The translations under genes were made by a program, and so were the position numbers. Below are positions 31,523 through 44,510 of a stretch of DNA of 64,000 bases, piece after piece. Origin of the DNA: Thalassia testudinum (taxonomy: Eukaryota; Streptophyta; Magnoliopsida; Alismatales; Hydrocharitaceae); NCBI GenBank assembly GCA_037157565.1, contig JAZHRO010000046.1:18078501-18142500 (forward strand). Direction: 5' to 3'. The notes under the pieces are model-generated. The model saw only the letters and a list, made by a program, of their open reading frames with translations, did no database searches and was not told the DNA's origin. Position 1 is the stretch's first letter, and each line of letters starts with the position of its first letter.

Positions 31523-32885
31523 AGTGTGCACTCAAGTAAGTTTCTACTCCATTCCTTTAATTTTTCTCTTCTAACACACTTCTCTTCACGGGTGTTTCTA
31601 TTTGTTGGTGTGCAGGTGAACCAGTTGCAAGGAGAAGGCAGGCAGACAAAGTCGGAAGACGTGGGTAGATCCAAGGCGGGAACGGGAGTGTGAAGTCGTC
31701 GGCACCGCTCTGGAGCTTCGCCCACATTGCTGAACAGGTAGGTCTTTCTTTCTTAGCAACTTAGGCCAACTTGTCACCTTAATAAAAAAAAAAAACTAAA
31801 AACACTTCTTTGGATCTCTTGGGGCAAGTGGATTAAAAATCACTTGTTTGATTGTTTATCATCACTCCCACCGCCTCGGGATTTCCCGCCAAACTTCGCA
31901 TAGCGAAGATCCTAGAATCTTGATTCATGAATCTTTCACCGTGTGAAGTATTCGTTGAGGCAAAAATAAAAAGATTGATTGCCATCCCTTTTTGCCTCAT
32001 TGATCTGCAATTCGGGATCACCTTTTTGGTCGGGAGACTTGGAATTGAGTTGATTCCAACCCCACCGCAACCTTTCACATGCCTAAGATTCGATCTCGAA
32101 TACTTCAACCCCAACAATTTGATTTTCTTTATCTTATGGTTGAGGCTTGTGTGTGGAAATCATTTTGGTGATTGGGAGCACTTGAATTGAAGTGCTTTGG
32201 CTCCCTTTCACATTAATCTAAAATTGATTCGTGCATCCACACATAGAAATCTCCATCTAGGGAAGCCCATTGCATTTTAGCATGCATTAACTAACTGACA
32301 TTGAAGAAGGGTTTGTTAGGCTTAGAAGAAAACTTGTATTCTCTTAAAACCCGAAGATTGGTTCAATTGGTAATTCAGCGAAATCCTAAAATCCATACTA
32401 CTTAAGGCTGAATTCTAAAAGCCATTCACTAATTAAAACTTCAATTCGGGGAGATTTCCCCGTTGCATGCTTGGTTTACACACTCTACAAAATCAATCAC
32501 TTGGGCATTACCCGTAAATAACACCCTTCACATTCCAAAAGCACTTGATCCTAAGCCTCTAACTAAAATTGGTAGCAACTTGACCCTTATTAAGGATTAG
32601 AGGTCTAACTACCTGCGTGTAGCGCCTACTTGTTGGTGAGGGTTCCCGCGTGCTATCAGGTGTCTAAGACTAGGGCAAATGGCCTTTCAATCTGGCCCGG
32701 TGGTACTGCTGTGCTTGCATTCGGTTCCGTAGGTCGTGATAGTAGGTAACTTAGATCTTTAGGTCTAAGGGCACACTGTAGAGGTTAGGAATTTGATTGT
32801 ATTGATTTGTCATCAAGTGTACCATTACGGCGTCATTTCTCTCATCTCTTTTCCCTTCGTATCCCCTCAATTCATCTTGTGGTAG
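31523..32885 (+). other. Element D untranslated leader
   Basis: Non-coding, 1.36 kb. It ends with the conserved TGCATGTTTGGGAGGAGGTC at 32886-32905, just before gag. I see nothing else in it that I can name. Confidence 0.65.
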
Positions 32886-32927
32886 TGCATGTTTGGGAGG
32901 AGGTCATAAAACCCTGAACTGTGCGAA

Positions 32928-34577
32928 TTGCTTGATAATTTCAGAAAAGAAGCCGAATCATCCTCCTCCTCCACAAACATGGCTGCATGCCCACCCCCAA
33001 ATCCTGAGGGAGGAAACCGCCCTCAAAACCCACCAGGTGGTAGAGCCTTAGATCCCATAACCCACCTCCAAGCCCAAATGGAAATGTATAATGAACAAAT
33101 TGACCCCATTAGGGAAACATTGGAGGAAATGCAGAACCCTCCCGAATGAGAGGAGCCTAGGTCTCTTAACTCCTATCAGAATCCCACTGCTACAGAGACC
33201 ATAGGACAAATTCGGGTCCCCCTGGGCGGGGATGACTTTGAATTGAAACCTAACATAATTGGCTTGATAAATTTTCACTTCCATGGTCTTGCAAGTGAAG
33301 ATCCTTTTCTCCACATGGAAGACCTAACCCGATTGGCCTGAAACTGTTAAACCAAGAAATATCGGGTTACCTATAGTCCTCATGAAAATGTTCCCGTTTT
33401 CATTGCGGGATAAAGCGTCGCAGTGGTTACGCACCCTTGGGAGAACCATCCACTCTTGGGAAGAGATGCGAACAGTGTTTCTCAAGAAGTTCTTCCTAAT
33501 CGGGCAAACCAATGCACTTCGCCGTGATATCACTTCATTTATGCAACAAAACGGTGAACAGTTTCATGAGGCATGGGAGAGATATAATGACCTCCTCAGG
33601 AAGTGTTCGTGCCATGGTCTTCCTAAGTAGCATATAGCCTAGATTTTCTACTATGGGCTAAATGAGACTTTGAAGCAGATTGCAGATGCTTCCTGCGGAG
33701 GGAATTTCATGAATAAAGATGATAATGGAGCATTCGAATTATTTGAAAATATGAGCAAAAACTCAATGAACAATGCCTCCATTGTCGCCTTTAATCGTAC
33801 CAGCCTACCCCGTAATGTCCACGAAGTTGACACGGGACCCTCCCATTCATCCACTGATCTCAGCCTTATCGCACAGAATTGGATGAAGTCTCCGTCGTGC
33901 ACAAGAAGCTGGATGAGCTTCTGGCCAACCCTACCCGTTCTATGGCAAACACCCCCACCTCACCACTTCATCACAATCCCAATTCTTCCAACACCAGGCT
34001 TATCCCAAGAAACCCCGTAAGACCTTCCTTACCGAGTGTCGCGCCAAGCAATTCGGTAAGTAATGTGGATCTGGCTTCTGCAAGCCAGTATTTTGACATG
34101 GAGGACCAAGCCTCCGTGAGCTAGGATGCGTATTTACATGCGAACGCGTCTTCTGGCATAGAAGACGCTTGCGCCCTAGGGAACAACCCGTTGTTTGCCA
34201 CTTATAATCCAGGGTGGCAAAATCATCCGAACTTCACATGGTCCAACAACCCGCAGTGCCAAAACCCCGCGAGTGGACCAATGCGACCGTCAGCACTCGT
34301 CATCCCAAGGACGCAGTCTAATCCTATGGCGAATCCGTCATCAGGTCCTTGCGTACCACAAACAGAACACGCATCAAGTCCTCTTGATAAATTGATGCGA
34401 ATGATGACAGAAATGTCAAAGAGCCATGAAGAGAACATGACCTCTCTTCAACACCAATTGGCGCAGCAGAATGCTGAGATCAGTCAACTACGCATGGCGA
34501 CTCGATCTCAAGGCACTCTCCCAGCCCAACCTATTCCCAGCCCGCGAAATTTTGTACCCCATGGTCCTCAACCATAG
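32928..34577 (+). pseudogene. Element D Gag, several frames
   Basis: It opens MLDNFRKEAESSSSSTNM; a later Met (MAACPPPNPEGG) could also serve. The Gag core shows NFHFHGLASEDPFLHMEDL, then in another frame MFPFSLRDKASQWLRTLGRT, FLKKFFLIGQTNALRRDI, GEQFHEAWERYNDLLRK, ASCGGNFMNKDDNGAFELFE. The C-terminal part has LFATYNPGWQNHPNFTWSN and a predicted coiled coil (MTEMSKSHEENMTSLQHQLA). Stops and at least two frame changes break it (near 33350 and 33880). No CCHC knuckle is present. Confidence 0.87.
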
Positions 34578-35600
34578 GTACAACCTTCTCAAGGGCAGGT
34601 TCATCAGATTCTGCAAGCTCTGAGCATTCCACTAGGATTTCAGGCTAATCCTGCTGCAGCACCTCACTCTTATGTCACTATTGCAAACCCTCCTCCGCCT
34701 TATGATCCCACTAGACCCGCATCGTCCAATGCTATCACTACGAGGAGCGGTAAGCTGACCATTGATCCACCTCGACCTGATCTCGACCTGTCTTCTTCAT
34801 CGCCCTCTCATTCGGGATGCGCACCTCATTCGCGAGAGGACGATACACCCAAATTGGTGCCAGAATCAGTCCCATTCCCTGAGGCTCTACTGAGGGAGCC
34901 AAAAGGCCAAAAAAAAGATACACAGGCCTTTGGCAACCTACGTAATTTGTTCAGGGATGTTGAAATCAAGGTACCCCTGCTCATGGCTATCGACCACATG
35001 CCTACTGTCGCCCAATTTTTCAAAGACTACACAACACCCAGGTGACAGTCAAAGAAAACTAAGAATCTGGTGGTTCTCTCGCCCCATGCGAGTTGTGCTA
35101 TACTGTCAAATCTACCACCGAAGTAGAAAGATCCGGGCACACCGCTTATTTCTTGTAGCATCCAAGGCTGCAATTTTAACTATACCCTGCTTGATCTAGG
35201 ATCTCCAATCAATCTTATACCAACCATCATGCTCGAAAAATTTTCCTTAGGAAATCTGAAACCCACCCCTATCAAGTTACAATCTGTCAAAATTCCAAAG
35301 GGTGTGGTGGAAGGCGTGGTGGTTAGGGTCAATAGTCTCTGTTTTCTTGTTGACTTTCTTGTTTTTGATATGGAAGTTCCTAGCTCACTTCTGATTGTCC
35401 GATCATCCTTGGTCGACCTTTCTTGGCCACTGCCCGTGCCTATATCGACTGCGAGTCAGGCTGTATTAAGATTGCTGTTGGATCTGAGAAGCTCAAGCTT
35501 AACATCTTCAAGGCAACCAAGAGCTTTGATTGCAATTACATCAAGGATGACATGTCTGACGAGGACATGGCCGTCAGCGCGTGTATCGGACTAATTGGGA
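34578..35600 (+). pseudogene. Element D aspartic protease
   Basis: The linker carries AITTRSGKLTIDPPRPDLD and VPFPEALLREPKGQKK, then LFRDVEIKVPLLMAIDHMPT. The active-site loop reads LLDLGSPINLIPTIML with S-P in place of A-S. PKGVVEGVVVRVNSLCFLVD and a frame-shifted LATARAYIDCESGCIKIA follow. A TGA at 35042-35044 and a frame change near 35400 inactivate it. Confidence 0.83.
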
Positions 35601-35848
35601 CCTATTCTGACTGCTGCGGACTGCCTTTAAACACTGACAATTGCCTGACAAACACATATTGTGACTTCCCCCATCCCTCCCTTGTCCCATACCTTCTCCT
35701 GACTAGACTTCTGATGAGGTTTTCTCTGCTTCCCATACCTCGTGGTTTGAGTCATATCTGGGCTACTCACCGCCGGTTCACACTCTTGAAGACTGGATTG
35801 CCCTTTCTTTCCCCCAAATCAGGCGGAGTTGCAACTCCACAGTGGGAC
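35601..35848 (+). pseudogene. Element D protease-RT linker and site of RT deletion
   Basis: The sequence runs through an acidic linker (YCDFPHPSLVPYLLL, SHIWATHRRFTLLKT) and joins directly, at about 35849, to FLGHVDFYRRFIKDF, the very end of RT. The N-terminal, fingers and palm parts, including the metal-binding motifs, are absent. In elements A and E roughly 0.8-0.9 kb of sequence lies between the equivalent points. The junction, ...gtgggacc|ttcctgggac, shows no obvious flanking repeat. Confidence 0.75.
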
Positions 35849-36587
35849 CTTCCTGGGACACGTTGATTTCTATAGAAGATTCATCAAAGATTTCTCCAAG
35901 ATTTCTTGACCTTTAACTCATCTCCTATCAACTGACGTACCCTTCGTTATGGGCCCCGACTGCAAACGAGCATTCACGTAGCTGTGTAATGCTATCACCA
36001 AGGCCCTTGTTCTCCAGCCACTTGATTGGTCCCTCAACTTTGAACTCATGTGTGACGCTTCCGACCTTGGAGTCGGAGCCATCCTGGGACAAAGACACGA
36101 TAGACACCCCTTCGTGGTGTACTACTCTAGTAAGACATTGGACGAGGCCCAGCGTAATTATACTACCACTGAGAAAGAACTACTAGTGGTCGTCTTTAGG
36201 CTGGAGAAATTCCGCTCTTACCTTCTGGGCTCACATGTTATTGTTTTCACTGATCACGCGGCCATTCGCCATCTCATGCACAAGAAGGATGCCAAGCTTA
36301 GACTGATTCGTTGGATCCGTCTCCAAGAATTTGACACTGAGATCCACGATAAGGCCGAAGCCCAGAATGTTGTGGCTGATCATCTTTCTAGACTGGACCC
36401 TGACCATATTGGACTTACTCTGACGATTAATGAGATTTTTCCTGATGAGCACCTATTGGCAATTAATGTGGCAAGTGGACCTTGGTATGCCGACATTGCC
36501 AAGTACCTTGCTTCTGGATCCCTTCTACATGGCTGGCTTAAAAACCAGCGTGAGAGTCTCATGACAGAAGCAAAGTATTATTTCTAG
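35849..36587 (+). pseudogene. Element D RNase H and linker to integrase
   Basis: After the RT end (VDFYRRFIKDFSKI, then DVPFVMGPDCKRAF) RNase H runs [99 protein letters not shown]. The catalytic Asp and Glu positions are all kept. The main part is one open frame from 36048 to 36587. Confidence 0.9.
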
Positions 36588-37723
36588 GATAATCCACTTG
36601 TTTTTCGAATAGCTGCTGATCAAATCATCCATCGCTGTATTCCTGACAGCAAATTTCCCAGTGTGCTATCCTTCTGCCATGATCAGGCTTGCGGAGGCCA
36701 TTTCTTTGGGAGGAAAACTGCAGCCAAGGTGTTGCAGTGCGGTTCTTTTGGCCCTCCCTTCACTAGGATGCATGCAAGTATGCCAAACATTGCACTAGGT
36801 GCCAGTCGTTAGGGTCAATGTCACGTCGTGACATGATGCCCTTACAACCCATCCTAGCTGCGGAAATCTTCGACATTTGGGAAATTGATTTCATGGGTCC
36901 CTTTCCTCCTTCCAGCAGCTTCGAATTCATTCTCGTGGCTATTGATTATGTTTTGAAATGGATCAAGGCTATTCCCAAGTGACGTGCTGACCATGTTATA
37001 TCCACTCGATTTGTCAAAGACCACATTTTTGCACGCTTTGGGATCCCTCGAGCCATTATCTCGGATGGAGGAAGCCACTTTACCCATGCGTCTTTTCGGG
37101 CACTTCTGAGGAAATACGGAGTCCACCATCGTATAGCATCTCCGTATCATCCTCAGACGAACGACCAGGCAGAGGTGTCGAATGGGAAAATCAAGCAAAT
37201 TCTTCAGAAAACGATGCGGCCTGACCACAAGGATTGGTCTGACAAGCTGATTGATGCACTTTGGGCATATTGGACCGCCTTCAAGGCTCCCCTTAGTATG
37301 TCTCCTTATAGAATCATTTACAGGAAGCCTTGTCATTTGCCCATGGAGTTGGAACACCGTGCTTATTGGGCGATTCGCTAATGTAACCTCGACCTAGACC
37401 TGTGTGGTCAAGAAAGGAAACTCCAACTCCAGGAGCTAGAAGAGCTCCGTCGTGAAGTCTATGATTCTGCCTTAACTTTCAAGCAACACACTAAGGCTTT
37501 TCACGACAGCCGTATTCGACAAAAGGAATTTGAGCCATCTCAGCAAGTTTGGCTCTACAATGCCTGGCTCAAATTCTTTCTTGGAAAACTAAAGTCCAAA
37601 TGGACTGGTCCTTTCCTGGTCTCGAGACCATTTCCCAACGGGGTCGATGAGATTGAAGATCCCAAATCTGGGCAGAAATTTACAGTCAATAGGCAGCGTT
37701 TAAAACCCTATCTTACTCATTAA
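36588..37723 (+). pseudogene. Element D integrase, nearly complete
   Basis: The zinc domain shows CHDQACGGHFFGRKTAAK and DACKYAKHCTRCQSL (HHCC). The core has [12 protein letters not shown] (first Asp), FGIPRAIISDGGSHFTHAS (second Asp) and TNDQAEVSNGKIKQIL (Glu). YRKPCHLPMELEHRAYWAI is intact at the position where B and H are inserted in other copies. The C-terminal domain ends FTVNRQRLKPYLTH with TAA at 37721-37723. There are about four stops (for example near 36586, 36978 and 37379) and a frame change near 36740. Confidence 0.9.
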
Positions 37724-37810
37724 CCTACCCCCATTGGAGAAACTGTTGCCCAACTGGAGGGTAACTAATTTTGTGCCTCATTCTTAGTCTAGCTGGGGAT
37801 GTTAAATTCA

Positions 37811-37834
37811 GTGCTCGTTGGGAGGCACCCCAAC
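37811..37834 (+). other. AGGCAC-loop hairpin after element D integrase
   Basis: GTTGGG (37817-37822) pairs perfectly with CCCAAC (37829-37834) around AGGCAC, 88 bases after the stop. Confidence 0.72.
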
Positions 37835-37970
37835 AACACTCCGCCTCTGTCACGCTCACTTCACTTTTCACTTCACCATCCACCATCCACCCACCCTACC
37901 ACCCTGCTGTATACCCTGCACCTCAACTCTCGTTACTCGATCTTTCATCCTTCCTCTACCCTACCCTATA

Positions 37971-38010
37971 TGCATATGAGGACATAGCATTGTTTGGCAT
38001 GGGGGGGTGG
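37971..38010 (+). other. Conserved TGAGGACAT block, element D
   Basis: TATGAGGACATAGCATTG then GGCATGGGGGGGTGG, the counterpart of 14801-14838. A-runs follow at 38067-38078. The rest of 38080-39047 is A/T-rich non-coding spacer, with an A-run at 38520-38537 and no gene. Confidence 0.65.
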
Positions 38011-39047
38011 ATAGGCATCCATAGGATCTAGGTATTTGATGGTATCATGCAGTTTGCATCTATCCATAAAAAAAAAAAAGAGTGTTTAGTAATGATCTGA
38101 AGGCTGAAACAAAAATACAATAAATGTATATGGATATTCAACCACTATTTTGAAGACATTCTAGTCCACACAAGCTTGATTCGCTCAGGCTTGGCTTAAT
38201 TCACTTGAGCATTGACAAGATAGATCGGAATCTCTCCTAGCTAAGGATGTATTCTTGTACCTGAGACACCAGTACAGGATCCGTTGGTTTGCTTCTACTC
38301 GAGAGCCTAAGTAATCTTGGTTCACACTACACATATCAAGAAAGACCAGGTGAACATAAGATCCAACCCTAGTGTTTATTAGGGAAGGTGGAGTCCTTAC
38401 CTGTGCGCGTAGGCAGACTTTTTATTCCAGGCTTTAGTCTTGTGTTTAGGAAAGACTCTTTCCACCAAAAGAAAAGTGTGCTAAAAATAATGTTGTAAGA
38501 GATATACTAACACGTGTTTCAAAAAAAAAAAAAAAAAGAAGGGTACAAATAAGTCAGTATATATCACAAATGTCTGTAAAATCTTCCTACAAAAAAGTTC
38601 TTCAAGGCAAATACCCTATTTTCTTTAAGCCACAAATGTCATAAAATGGGAGTTGAGCTTTTCGTCATCTTTTTAAGGGTCAATCTGAAGACATGAGCTG
38701 AAATTGGGACCAACCTGCACTTAAAAACTCGTGAAACCCTGGCCTTGAGTCTCAACGTTCATTTGGTCAGTCTTGATCCTTCACTATGCACAAGCCATAA
38801 TCTCTTGAGCTATTGAGCATGGCAAAAACCTCTTGGGTCCTGGAAATCGTACTTAAGGTTTAAATATCAAGAGTCCTGGTTAGTCGAGGGATGATCTAAG
38901 TCACATAAGACTTAAAGTACTGGTAGTCTTCTCTGCAATTGGTTCTCACAATATCCAACAATAAATACACCTATGTCGCCTTAGAAGAAAATCTTCAGCT
39001 TAAGATCATTTCTAAATACAATACAAAAAATGTTTTGCTAGGGACTA

Positions 39048-39069
39048 GCAAAAGATAGGCATGGGGGTA
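39048..39069 (+). other. Polypurine tract of element D
   Basis: CAAAAGATAGGCATGGGGGT lies directly before the LTR start at 39070. Confidence 0.8.
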
Positions 39070-40805
39070 TGATTGCACAGCAAAAATACACCAACAACTG
39101 TGCCATGTTGTGCTATTTCCTAGCATTGCTAGTTCATATTATGTAGCCATAGTCGCATTTGTAAAAAATAAATGCATGCATGCATTTATTTTAGAGGGGA
39201 GGAGAGTGAATAAAATGGCCTTGAAATTAACGTATTCCTCAAGTGCTGCCTCGCAAATTCACCATCTTTATTTTTATTTTTATTTGACTTTGAATTTCTT
39301 CTCCGCGGTTGCAAGGCATGGCTTGATCTTCTTCACGCCATTCTCTGCTGTAAGCTTGCCCTGCCAACCACATGCAGAGCATGCACAGCCTAGGGCATGG
39401 CTGTGCTTGCCTCCTTCCTCTTTAAAAAGGGCACAGCCATCTTCCTTGCGGCGGAGCCTGGTCCAACACACCAACAGCACCTCCTTCCTCCAGGCCATCT
39501 TCTCCCCTCTCCCCTCCATACACAGCCTCTCTTCCCCATGAGGAGCTACGCTACGGGCAGGAGCAGCTCATAGCGGTACACAACCACGACTGTGAGTCCC
39601 ACCACCGCCCAGCTCATCAAAGACCCGGTGGGCGTGGTGGTTCTCCACTCTGTTTCATCGTTCCAGCCCATCGCCGCCATTGACAGAAGCTTCAAGCTTT
39701 GAAGCTCAAGCACAGCAGCAGCACAGCACCGGCCTCTCCTTCCACGCGCACCAGCCACTGTGTGCCCCTGCAGCAGCCGACGCAACTCTTTCTGCGCGTG
39801 CAGGCGTGCTCCGCAGTGCCCGCACATGCAAAATAGGGCACTGCCAGTCGCGCGAGCCAAGCGTGCACTATAGCTACTGTTCACGCTAGAGAGAGCAACA
39901 CGGTAGCTATAGTGCGGTGATCGGAATTTTCTCACTTATCAGGTCACCGCGTGCTCTCTCTTCGCACCGCTACCGTCGCCAGCCCGTCCGCGCACGCTCG
40001 CGCCCGCGTCTCTCCCCGCACCCGCTCTCGCATTTGCACCCACCCGCTTCAGTGCCTGCTTCTTTGCCCGCACCAGCCTCAGCGCGCAGTGCAGTGCACT
40101 ACGGTCCCTCCCTCGCACTCACTCCCACCTACGTGCGTGCGCCTCTTCGCGTGCCTACTCGCCCGCACCTGTGCGTTGGCATCAGACATCGACCGCTGCT
40201 TCAAGATGGCTTAACTCGCCACGCTTTCTTTACTCCAACAGACGATCTTTCTCTTTCTCTCCCTCTCTCACAGACACTCACCTCACACATACACACACAC
40301 ACTCTCGTACACACACCTACTCACTTATACACTACTATATACTTATAAATATATATATATACATATATATATTTATATATATATATTTATATACATATAT
40401 ATATATACATATATCTATACATATATTAGTACCTATACAACTAAGTATAAGTATATATACATATATATATATATATACATATATATATACACATATATTT
40501 ATACATATATATATATACAAATATACATACATATATACATATATCTATAACTATAAATACATATATATATATATATGTATATCTGTCAACATATATCTAT
40601 ATACATAGATACTTATACTAATATATATATATACATATACACATATATATGACTATATACATATATTACTATATATACATATATATATATATACCTATAT
40701 CTATTTAGATAGCTATATATACATACATATATATCTAATTATAAATAAATATATATATACATATATACATATACATACATCTATCTATACATATACTTAC
40801 GTATC

Positions 40806-40839
<34 letters not shown>

Positions 40840-41555
40840 CATATAGATATATATTTTCATATCACCTACCATACGTATCGCGGGAATATCTGTACCAGTT
40901 GCTGATATTCCCCGATACATGCATACAGAAAGCATCTTCGCACACATCTTCCACCCATCCATCCTACACTCCATGCGGCACTTTGTCCTATTGGTTGCGT
41001 CTTCCTAGACGACGATCGACTCGACACCATACTACACACCATTTCCACCTCCACCCCCACCCCTATATACATATATAATATATACATATATATATATACT
41101 ATGTTTATCTTATTTCTATTTCTCTTTTATGCAATTAAAAAGATAAAAAAAAATTTATAAAAGAGAAAAGATAATCCTTGACTTGCAGGTACTCAGTCTT
41201 ATGAACAGCAAGACCAGTTTTGGGAACCCTAATTTGGCTCAAAGCCAAGAACCTGATTTTAACAGTGTACCTCAAGGACAAAAATTATCAGAAAAAAATC
41301 TTAAATAAAAAAACACCAAAAAGCATAATAAATGAACGGAAGAGATTCATTGTAGGAAGGGTGTAGAAACTTATTCACCTCTAATCCCGCTTCCCTGAGT
41401 TCGACCCTAGGCCTAAAAGTGACTAAGATAAAATCAAGTAGGCCAGGTTAAAAATTTTTTTGTAAAAAGATGGTTAGGCCCGATTTAGGTTAACCACTAT
41501 ACGCATTTCAACGGTTAAATCATCATATTAACACAACCTATCCGGGTCTACACCA
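39070..41555 (+). mobile_element. 3' LTR of element D
   Basis: It aligns with 29125-31495 from TGATTGCACAGC to gggtctacacca. The extra length is mainly in the AT minisatellite (40328-40860). A 28-bp palindrome lies at 39165-39192. The aaaac duplication follows immediately. Confidence 0.92.
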
Positions 41556-42866
41556 AAAACATTGCCATTTATCTGTGGATCAAAGAGTTAGTATAAAACA
41601 GGATCTGTGTATATTCCCAAGAATTCAAATAATTTCCCCTTTCCAATTCCAATTATCTCATCAATCATTTATTAGTTGGAACCTCGTTGACTTAAGAAAT
41701 TGATCCAGAATGCACACAACATTGAAAATTCAAGTATTAGTGCTTGTAATTGCCCTGCATTTTTGAAAGAAAACTTGTTTTGTGCGGTTGTGGTTTCATT
41801 TTTTAAGGTTTTGCTCCCCCATGTTTAGCATCAGATCAATCCAAATGCAAATTGTGTCTGGATCATCATTCCCATTACAAATTCCTCGAAGGGGCTCTGG
41901 CATCGATGCTTTGAGATAGTACCATCCATGACACCACCTAAGAGCTCACAACCCCAAGTAAAGGGGTGCTCTAAGTGGGCTTAGGCTCTCACCCTAACAC
42001 TTTGAGATAGTATCGTCTGAGATACCTGAGCTGCAAAATGTGCTTTAATGCTTTGTATATAGATATGAATATAGATATAGAGTACCGTCGAGGTGGTGAA
42101 ATATTTTATTGCATCCACAAAGGAGAAAATTTTCTCCTTCTCAGTAGTGGGAACTCACACCAATCAACTGCTTTGGATTTTCACCATGGATAATGTAGGG
42201 GAAATTATTATATAGATGTTTTTGGGCCTTGGGTTTGTTTGTTTTGTGTATGTGGATAAGTTTGACACATGTGTTTCAAAAGAAATACAAATTTCTAAAT
42301 TGAGAACCAAGTCAAGTACTTTTCATACCGCTAAATGGAATCTGAGACTATTAGGTTCTTTAGAGGTTCAGAAGGATTTCTTTAGGAGATAAAATAATTG
42401 AATCTAAATTTTTAAACCTTAGAACACTAACAAAAGGATCCTTGGATTTGTCCTTAACTTTATTTAAGATTAAAATACCTTGACTACTTTTTTTGAAATA
42501 AAGTCACAGCCTTGGTCCCATGTTTATGAAGGTCATCAAAGCTTTTTTCCTTTAAAGGAATTTTGTAATTTTTATTTGTTAAAAATGAATGCATGGGAAA
42601 TGTATATGAATGCAAGAATGCAAGGTTGAATGCAAAGATTTTTTCTCTATTTTTAGCTTCTAAAAATCTTGAAACGACTGTCAAAATTTAAAGCATCCCC
42701 TCCATGCTAAAGCTATGCAATGTCCTTATGCTAATGGAGAAAGATCTCACCTATGTAGGAAAGGTCAAGATCAGGATTCGTAGAACCTATGAGAAAAAAT
42801 AGAAAAAAGGAAGGCTAGAAAAGGATGTTGGGTTACCTCCAAACAAGGGTTGTCTATTACGCCTTT
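41556..42866 (-). other. Element C 3' non-coding region
   Basis: This continues element C on the minus strand after D. It contains the counterpart of B's 15360-15720 region: a hairpin AAGGAG-aaaatttt-CTCCTT near 42119-42140 and repeated 'gatagtaccatc/gatagtatcgtc' units at 41900-42020. It also holds the conserved block CATAAGGACATTGCAT (minus strand, 42694-42734) and the AGGTAA hairpin at 42827-42844 (GTTTGG and CCCAAC, one mismatch). Confidence 0.65.
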
Positions 42867-43250
42867 TTAGTTAGGTGTAGTTTGTAATAGGCCTAGAAAT
42901 TCATGAAGGTAGTAGGTTACTTGAGGGTAATCATTAAGCATTTCTTCCTCTTGGTCCCCAAAATGATAATTGGAAATGTGAAGACGGGTATGAGATTGAT
43001 AAATTGAAATAAACTTGAGTCTGGCCAGGGTTTTAACTCTAGATGCAAGCCAGGATTGGGAGAATCTGGTGGAAAGTCGAAGGTATAGGTGAAGGTTGCA
43101 GATGAGGTTAGGGTGGGTGGGTGAGGTAAAATTAGAGTGGGGGGTGTGATAAGTCAGGAAGAGTGGAGGGATAAGGCAAGTTCCCAATTGTGAAGTAATA
43201 ATCATGTCTTCGACCACTTGGCAAGTTAGACTTTGAATCATCAAAGAAAT
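42867..43250 (-). pseudogene. Element C post-protease tail
   Basis: The minus-strand frame ends PQVTYYLHEFLGLLQTTPN, similar to GIQVSNYLHDFPS at the end of element B's coding region. The rest is Ser/Leu/Thr-rich and diverged. As in B, no RT follows the protease: the next upstream feature is the protease itself. Confidence 0.6.
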
Positions 43251-43399
43251 TATGTTCTAGACTTGTCAAAGTATGGAAAGATTAAATGAGGGTTGATTCT
43301 TCTACCATTTCATTCATTTTAGTATCTAAGTCCTCAAAAAAATCTTGATCATGGAATCTCCTAGAAGCTTTAAAAAAATCTTAAGTAATTTTTTGACCA

Positions 43400-44160
43400 T
43401 CACAAGTAATGTCCATTTTTCCTAAATGGCAATCAATATTGGCCCCTGCGGAGGCTTGACAAGGTCTTCCAAGGATAATAGGGCATTTTTCATGGCCTCA
43501 GGTACAATAGTGATGTCCGGGACCATGAAATCAATAGAAAATAAGTAGTTCTGGACCTAAGTGATCACATTCTCCATAATTCCCTTAGGTTTAAATACAG
43601 ATTGGTCTGTCAATTGTTGGGTCATCTCAACTAGCTTCAGTTCACTAAACTGGAATTCTTTAAATAAAATAGTGGGGATAATATTGACAGAGGCACCTAA
43701 TTCAAGAAGGGCATGATCAAAAGTGGTGTCATTAATGACAACCAAAATCAAGGGAATGCCTAGGCCTTTGCCTTTCAGATGTAGCTTGCACTGCACAACT
43801 GAGCTACCAATCCTTAAAAGAATAACCTTTCCAAGGTTTGTGGCTAGCCATTTGGGAGTACTAAGATCTTTCAAAATTTTGGTCTAGGCAAGAATATATT
43901 TGATTGCATCCAGGAGAGAGAAATTAATTTCCACTTGCCCGAATAATTCCATGAGTTATTAATGTGTGGGCTCAGTCTTCTTTTTGATATTGGTAGCATT
44001 CAAAGCTTGAGGGAAGGGAATGGGGTTATTTTTTGGATCATTTTCTTCCTTAATTAGGGTAGGAGGAAAGTCAACTTACATAGGTTCAGGGTGGGTTTCT
44101 TGTGTAAAGGTCGAAGTCCCAGGATCTTGGGTAGTCTTCCCACTCATAGTAACTACTTTA
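43400..44160 (-). pseudogene. Element C aspartic protease, catalytic Asp lost
   Basis: The frame at 43557-43874 reads LKGKGLGIPLILVVINDTTF, FDHALLELGASVNIIP and KPKGIMENVIT. The active-site Asp is replaced by Glu (E-L-G-A-S). Upstream, a stop-broken linker shows NNPIAKVVTMSGKTTQDPGT, matching the SGKTT motif of B. Downstream to 43400 lies a degraded C-terminus. The closest relative in the window is element B, not A, D or E. Confidence 0.8.
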
Positions 44161-44510
44161 GCAATAGGATTATTTCGAGGAGGAGATTGGGGGGCCTAGT
44201 TTTGGTTGAAACCCTAGGGGTGCTGAGGTGTTGGCTGAATAATAGGTTGATTATGATTCCTGCCTAGATATTAGTTTTATTGATTTTTAGGATTGGGCAT
44301 GGGCTAGGAGGGTAAATTGCCTATAAGTCTTTGATCTAGTATAACCCTATTCTGATTTTACAAATTACTGACAACATGGATTACTTGAGTCATTTGTTTC
44401 TACATACCTTGCAACATTTTCATAACCTAGGTATTAATATCATCTTGAGAAAATCTAGGTTGGAATTGATTTTGTCCATGAACCCAAGGTTGATTTTACT
44501 TAGAGTAAGG
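44161..44510 (-). pseudogene. Element C residual Gag C-terminus
   Basis: Minus-strand translation of 44340-44470 shows QPRFSQDDINT and VMKMLQGM-KQMTQVIHVVSNL, matching SRQDINAQMMRTLQEMQTKM of element B. The Gag core, the leader and the primer site expected between here and the LTR at 44899 are missing. Confidence 0.6.

Larger units (their letters stand above)
29125..41555 (+). mobile_element. Element D: Athila-type LTR retrotransposon nested in element C
   Basis: Direct LTRs at 29125-31495 and 39070-41555 are bounded by a perfect 5-bp duplication aaaac at 29120-29124 and 41556-41560. The order is primer site, leader, Gag, protease, a deletion, RNase H, integrase, hairpin, spacer and polypurine tract. 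The RT core is missing, so D is defective although its integrase is the most complete here. The clean duplication shows a simple integration with no later exchange of ends. Confidence 0.94.

Noticed and set aside
37724..39047. Possible envelope-like gene after integrase, as in some Athila elements
   Set aside because: No frame of useful length and no signal peptide or membrane segment was found between integrase and the polypurine tract in D; A, B, C and F also show none.
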